From NCBI GenBank assembly GCA_003153915.1, contig PMBX01000064.1, positions 3,599 through 13,606 of the forward strand: 10,008 bases of DNA. Direction: 5' to 3'. This document shows, piece after piece, positions 5,795-10,008 of this stretch. Numbering within the stretch: position 1 is the first letter of the stretch; each line of letters opens with the position of its first letter. Below the pieces are notes generated by a model that saw only the letters and a program-made list of their open reading frames with translations, was not told the DNA's origin and searched no databases. The position numbers and the translations under genes were made by a program. The stretch comes from Phycisphaerales bacterium (GTDB lineage: Bacteria > Planctomycetota > Phycisphaerae > SM23-33).

Positions 5795-6241
5795 ATGGAG
5801 ACTAAGCGATTCCAGATTTACAAATGCCCGGTGTGCGACACCGTTGTAGAGATATTGCACCAGTGGAGCATGGAACTGGTCTGTTGTGGGCCGGCGATGG
5901 TTCCGCTCCGCGCCAAGACCCGCCGCCAGGATGGCTGGGCGGACCACGCCCCATCCGTCCAGAAGGTTCCCGGCGGCTGCCGCGTTGCCATCGGCGACTC
6001 GCCGCACCCGATGACCAAATCGCATCGCATCGAGTGGGTCGAGCTGGTGGCCGACGGTCGCAGCCATCGCCAGTTCCTCTGCCCAAGCCAGCCGACCGAG
6101 GTGGTCTTTACCGTCAAGTCCGCCACGGCCACCGTGCGAGTGTATTGCACCGTCCACGGCCTATGGCAATCCACGATCCGTCGAATCCCGGTATCCGCCT
6201 CATCCCCCAAATTCGGCCAGACCCGCATGGCCTGCTCCTAG
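5795..6241 (+). CDS. dfx: Superoxide reductase (desulfoferrodoxin), two-iron class
   Basis: It reduces superoxide to hydrogen peroxide in the cytoplasm of anaerobes and microaerophiles, usually with electrons from rubredoxin. The N-terminal desulforedoxin domain has C11-x2-C14 and C30-C31, the Cys4 centre I. The catalytic centre II ligands are all present: H51 (ADHAP), H71 (PHPM), H77 (SHRIEW), C118 and H121 (YCTVHGLW). The family's E-K-H-V-P segment reads A-D-H-A-P, so the conserved Glu and Lys next to the first His ligand are lost. The protein continues about 24 residues past HGLW, where most family members stop. Start: ATG at 5795 with AGGAAGG just upstream; the longer GTG start at 5738 adds residues outside the fold. 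No rubredoxin gene is adjacent. The 86-bp gap after the HicB-like gene would allow co-transcription. Confidence 0.92.
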   Translation: METKRFQIYKCPVCDTVVEILHQWSMELVCCGPAMVPLRAKTRRQDGWADHAPSVQKVPGGCRVAIGDSPHPMTKSHRIEWVELVADGRSHRQFLCPSQPTEVVFTVKSATATVRVYCTVHGLWQSTIRRIPVSASSPKFGQTRMACS

Positions 6242-6282
6242 CGGCCTGTTGATCGATTGGGTTGGGTCTCTCTAGCACACGG

Positions 6283-6318
6283 CCGGTGGCGTTCCCAAAC
6301 CGGGGTTTGATATTCGTG
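6283..6318 (+). repeat. 36-nt structured repeat, copy 2
   Basis: Same orientation and 33 of 36 bases identical to 5166-5201. Here the outer stem is longer: GGTGGC (6285-6290) with GCCACC (6318-6323), around the same inner CAAAC/GTTTG stem. One of the differences from copy 1 swaps a T-A pair for a G-C pair, keeping the fold. A partial third match (TTCCCAAACC) lies at about 6366-6375. Confidence 0.6.
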
Positions 6319-6393
6319 CCACCCAGACCTCCGCTGGAAGCCCCCGGCACCGCCGGTGGGATACTTCCCAAACCAAAACCATCCACGTGTGGT

Positions 6394-6427
6394 GCACGGG
6401 GCTTATTGGGAAACATCATCCCCGTGC
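6394..6427 (-). terminator. Hairpin after the ABC ATPase gene, possible terminator
   Basis: GCACGGGG (6394-6401) pairs perfectly with CCCCGTGC (6420-6427) around an 18-nt loop, about 10 bp beyond the ATPase stop. No U-run follows directly on the minus strand, so it may only protect the mRNA 3' end or act with Rho. It also lies in the convergent spacer after the superoxide reductase gene and could serve both directions. Other structure in this spacer includes CCGGC/GCCGG (6344-6348 with 6352-6356). Confidence 0.35.
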
Positions 6428-6437
6428 GACACTGGGC

Positions 6438-7517
<1,080 letters not shown>

Positions 7518-7693
7518 GTGGCATGTTCCATGTTATTGGGCCGTCTCGGGGCCTGGCTAAAGCATTTTACGTTTGGTGATAGCGCGGCGGGGCTGCGTCC
7601 CACCGCGCCATCAAGCACCTGTTAGGCTGGCGGGACGGAGCCCCGCCAGCCAGTTGTAAATATCCAAAGTTCGGGGTTTCATCGCGGGCCGGG
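7518..7693. repeat. REP/BIME-like inverted pair of palindromes between permease and ATPase genes
   Basis: Palindrome 1 (7578-7612) has GCGCGG/CCGCGC (7582-7587 with 7603-7608), one mismatch, then GGG/CCC and a 7-nt loop; GAT/ATC extends the base. Palindrome 2 (7625-7651) has a perfect 10-bp stem GGCTGGCGGG/CCCGCCAGCC and a 7-nt loop. Read on opposite strands they share the core GGCGGGGCT-S-CGTCCC-R-CC with two differences, so they are related units in inverted orientation 12 bp apart. That is the layout of BIME-type pairs. No U-run follows, so they are not intrinsic terminators, but such structures can protect upstream mRNA. The rest of the gap holds no gene I can support. Confidence 0.65.
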
Positions 7694-9439
7694 CTAGGCC
7701 CTGAAGATCGCCCCCAGGCGGCGGCCCAGCAAGGCGCTGGCGGCAGCCAACGTTCCGCCCAGCAGCACCATGCCAAGGACGCCCAGCGCGGCAGCGATGT
7801 TGGCCGCATCGGGGTTGCCGGAGGTCGCCTGCGTGTATATCTCCTTGGTGATCGGGTAATACGAGGGCCGCTGGGCCAGGATGAGCGAATCGCTGACTTC
7901 CAGCACGGCGAAGGCGAACGTCAGCGCGCCGGCGGCGACGATGTTTGCGGCGATCAACGGGGCGGTTACCCCCAGCATCGAGCGGGCCTTGGAGGCCCCC
8001 AGGTTCCGCGCGGCTTCTTCCAATGAGACGGGTATCTGCTGCAACCCCGCCGAGACGCCCCGAACCACAAACGGCAGGCGGCGCACCGAGTAGGCAATCA
8101 CCAGGATGAGGAAGGGGTTGCCCCGCGGCCCGATGCCCTTCAGTGCGCCCGTCGCCGTCATGGCCACGTAGCCTGCCGCCAGTATCAGCCCGGGCACCGC
8201 CAGCGGGAGCATCGTCAATCCGTCCAGCAGGCCGGCCCCGGCCACTCGAGTGCGAACGATCAGCCAGGCAGCCGCCGCGCCGACGGCAACATCGACGGCG
8301 GTGGAAACTCCCGCGTAGCGAAGGCTGTTGAGGATCGAATGCACCGTCTGCGACCGCTCGAAGACGAACCACAGGTGTTGCATCGTCCACTCGGAGGGCA
8401 CGACCGTGTTCACCCAACGCGCCGAGAACGCCGTCAGCACCACGCCCGCGTGCGGCAGCAGCGCCAGGCCGATGATAGCCCCAAACAACAGCCAGGCCAG
8501 CAGCGTCCCAGCCGGTCCAAGCTTGCGAAGCTCGGAGGCGATGGACGCCTTGGCGCTATCGGCGGCTGCCGAGCGGCCGAAGAGAAACTTGCCAAGCACG
8601 TACAACGTCACCGACGCGGATAACATCACGAAGACCAGACTGTATATCCCTGGGGAGGTGTCGGACTTGGCCAGTTCCTTGAAGATGGTCACGGGCACAA
8701 GGTCCTGGTAGCCCAGAATCAACGGCGTGCCCACATCCGTCAGCGACCAGATAAAAACAATCGTCCCGCCGGCAAACAAACCCGGGCGCATCAGCGGCAG
8801 CGTCACACGGCGGAAGGTCTGCCAGGGGCCTGCCCCCAGGTTCCTTGCCGCCTGGGCGTAAGCGGGGTCAACGTTGGCCAGCGCCGCCGAGGCGTTGAGA
8901 TAAAGTATCGGGAACAGGTGCAGCGCCTGCATCGCCACCACGCCCGCCAGCCCGCCTCCCAGCCAATCGGGCGGACGATGCGCCGCCAGGTCCACTATCC
9001 CAACGTGCTCCAACAGCAGGTTGACCGCCCCGAACTGGCTGAACAACCGCCGCATCGAAATTGCCCCAACGAAGGGGGGCAAAATCATCGGGACCAGCAG
9101 GAGCATCCCAAGCACGCCCTGGCCACGGAAGCTGCACCGCGCCCGCAAAAGCGCCGGCGGTAACGCGATGACCAGGCTCGCCGCCGTCGTCAACGTGGCC
9201 AAAGCCACGCTGTTGGTCATCTGCCGCACCACAACGCGGTCCGTCATTGTCGTGGCGAACCAGTAGAGGCTGAAACGTCCCCCCTCTAGGAAGCCACGGG
9301 CGATCGCCAGCAGCACGGGAACCACCAAAAAGGCGATCAGGAATGCCAGGATGACCGCCTCTATCGACAGCGCCGCCGGCCGGGCTGTAAGACCAGCGGT
9401 CCATCGAGGCGGCCAATTACTCTTTGTGGATCTGCTCAC
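7694..9439 (-). CDS. ABC transporter permease, two fused membrane domains (FbpB-type)
   Basis: The 581-residue inner-membrane protein forms the channel of the importer. Two binding-protein-dependent transport domains are fused in one chain, as in ferric-iron FbpB. Each has the cytoplasmic EAA loop that docks on the ATPase: QAARNLGAGPWQTFRRVTLP (196-215) and EEAARNLGASKARSMLGVTA (about 474-493). Hydrophobic segments are numerous, starting with AVILAFLIAFLVVPVLLAIA (28-47) and resuming with LLAWLLFGAIIGLALLP at the start of the second half. About a dozen membrane helices are expected from family architecture. The start is GTG at 9439, 6 bp after the stop of the binding-protein gene; AGGTGA, overlapping that stop, serves as the ribosome site and implies coupled translation. 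Fusion of the two domains favours the iron/phosphonate/polyamine-like class but does not define the ligand. Confidence 0.93.
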   Translation of the reverse strand: MSRSTKSNWPPRWTAGLTARPAALSIEAVILAFLIAFLVVPVLLAIARGFLEGGRFSLYWFATTMTDRVVVRQMTNSVALATLTTAASLVIALPPALLRARCSFRGQGVLGMLLLVPMILPPFVGAISMRRLFSQFGAVNLLLEHVGIVDLAAHRPPDWLGGGLAGVVAMQALHLFPILYLNASAALANVDPAYAQAARNLGAGPWQTFRRVTLPLMRPGLFAGGTIVFIWSLTDVGTPLILGYQDLVPVTIFKELAKSDTSPGIYSLVFVMLSASVTLYVLGKFLFGRSAAADSAKASIASELRKLGPAGTLLAWLLFGAIIGLALLPHAGVVLTAFSARWVNTVVPSEWTMQHLWFVFERSQTVHSILNSLRYAGVSTAVDVAVGAAAAWLIVRTRVAGAGLLDGLTMLPLAVPGLILAAGYVAMTATGALKGIGPRGNPFLILVIAYSVRRLPFVVRGVSAGLQQIPVSLEEAARNLGASKARSMLGVTAPLIAANIVAAGALTFAFAVLEVSDSLILAQRPSYYPITKEIYTQATSGNPDAANIAAALGVLGMVLLGGTLAAASALLGRRLGAIFRA

Positions 9440-9445
9440 GCGGTG

Positions 9446-10008
9446 TCACCTGGCAATCTCGGCGTACTTGTGCCGGAAAAAGTCCCGCCAGCCGGTGGTG
9501 ATCCTGTGGTTTTCCCTTGGATCGGCCAATCGCGCGGAAACCGCTTTCATCTCCTCCATGCTGTCGAGGCCATCGGGCAGTTTGTAAAACTCCGCCAGCC
9601 GCCGCTGGTATTCCGCGGTCCTGGCCGGGTCGGCCTGGAGTTCGTTGAGCCTACGTCTCGCCGCGCGAAGCGAATCGACATTATCCACCGCCGCCGAGAG
9701 CACCAGTTGTCGCAGCACCGAGAAATTTACCTGCTGCATGTCCTTGGGCACTTCCATGGCCGCACCGGCGCGGTAGGGATTGACGATGCTTTTGGCCATC
9801 CGCCCTTCGTAGAGTTGATATACATCCCGGCGAATGGGTTGGCGACCCAGCACGAAGCGCATCGGGCCGTCTTTTTGCCCCACCGTAAGCGCCCACAGCG
9901 CCTGGCCCTGCTTCGACATGACAAAGTCCACAAAACGCCTGGCCAACTCAGGGTGCGGGGGGTTCTTGAGGATCGAGATGGGGTCTGGGGTGAAAGTCGT
10001 CTGCCCCG
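9446..10008 (-). CDS. Extracellular solute-binding protein of the ABC importer, C-terminal part (5' end outside)
   Basis: The frame is open to the right edge, giving 187 residues and a TGA at 9446-9448. The first readable stretch, TPDPISILKNPPHPELARRF then VDFVMSKQGQALW, is the conserved C-terminal lobe of iron-type (FbpA/AfuA class) periplasmic binding proteins, where the last helices carry a D-F-x-x-S-x-x-G-Q motif. Family members usually end soon after this region. Here about 150 further residues follow, helix-rich and charged, ending GWRDFFRHKYAEIAR, so the C-terminus is longer than usual. The signal peptide and most ligand-contacting residues are outside the window, so the ligand is unknown. 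It is first in the visible operon and tightly coupled to the permease gene. A TTG codon at 9946 lies in frame but is internal, since coding continues upstream. Confidence 0.85.
   Translation of the reverse strand, partial: GQTTFTPDPISILKNPPHPELARRFVDFVMSKQGQALWALTVGQKDGPMRFVLGRQPIRRDVYQLYEGRMAKSIVNPYRAGAAMEVPKDMQQVNFSVLRQLVLSAAVDNVDSLRAARRRLNELQADPARTAEYQRRLAEFYKLPDGLDSMEEMKAVSARLADPRENHRITTGWRDFFRHKYAEIAR

Overview
The window is high-GC bacterial chromosome with ordinary core genes at the left, an accessory stretch in the middle and a transporter operon at the right. Lineage cannot be fixed from sequence alone. Weak or absent Shine-Dalgarno sequences before several starts, a type III pantothenate kinase, a divergent MnmE-like GTPase and a sugar-lyase-like propeller protein would fit a Planctomycetota-type bacterium, but that is a low-confidence inference. 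A desulfoferrodoxin suggests an anaerobic or microaerophilic lifestyle.

Left (1-2942): the 5' part of rpsA (ribosomal protein S1) runs leftward off the edge. A strongly structured divergent intergenic region of about 290 bp separates it from coaX, which reads rightward. coaX overlaps by 4 bp an MnmE/TrmE-like GTPase. That GTPase lacks the Asn of the G4 motif and the C-terminal Cys motif of normal MnmE.

Centre (3026-6241): a 655-residue two-domain protein combines a jelly-roll-like N-terminal domain with a rhamnogalacturonan-lyase-type beta-propeller and has no signal peptide. It is followed by about 510 bp without a clear gene. That stretch holds small hairpins, a duplicated 18-mer, one copy of a 36-nt structured repeat, and a possible small RNA or attenuator ending in a very strong intrinsic terminator. 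Two small genes follow: an orphan HicB-like protein and a superoxide reductase (desulfoferrodoxin). A second copy of the 36-nt repeat lies just after the reductase, so the two repeats bracket the small-RNA candidate and both small genes.

Right (6438-10008): on the minus strand is an ABC importer of the ferric-iron/polyamine/phosphonate type, in the order substrate-binding protein (C-terminal part only), fused two-domain permease, ATPase. The first two genes are tightly coupled. The permease and ATPase are separated by 176 bp carrying two related palindromes in inverted orientation (REP/BIME-like). The reductase and the ATPase converge on a hairpin-rich spacer.

No CRISPR array, rRNA, tRNA, insertion sequence or phage gene was seen. 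The items most worth a second look are the atypical MnmE-like GTPase, the terminator-bounded RNA candidate at 5286-5431, the fold-conserving repeat pair, the superoxide reductase with altered active-site neighbours, and the structured rpsA leader.
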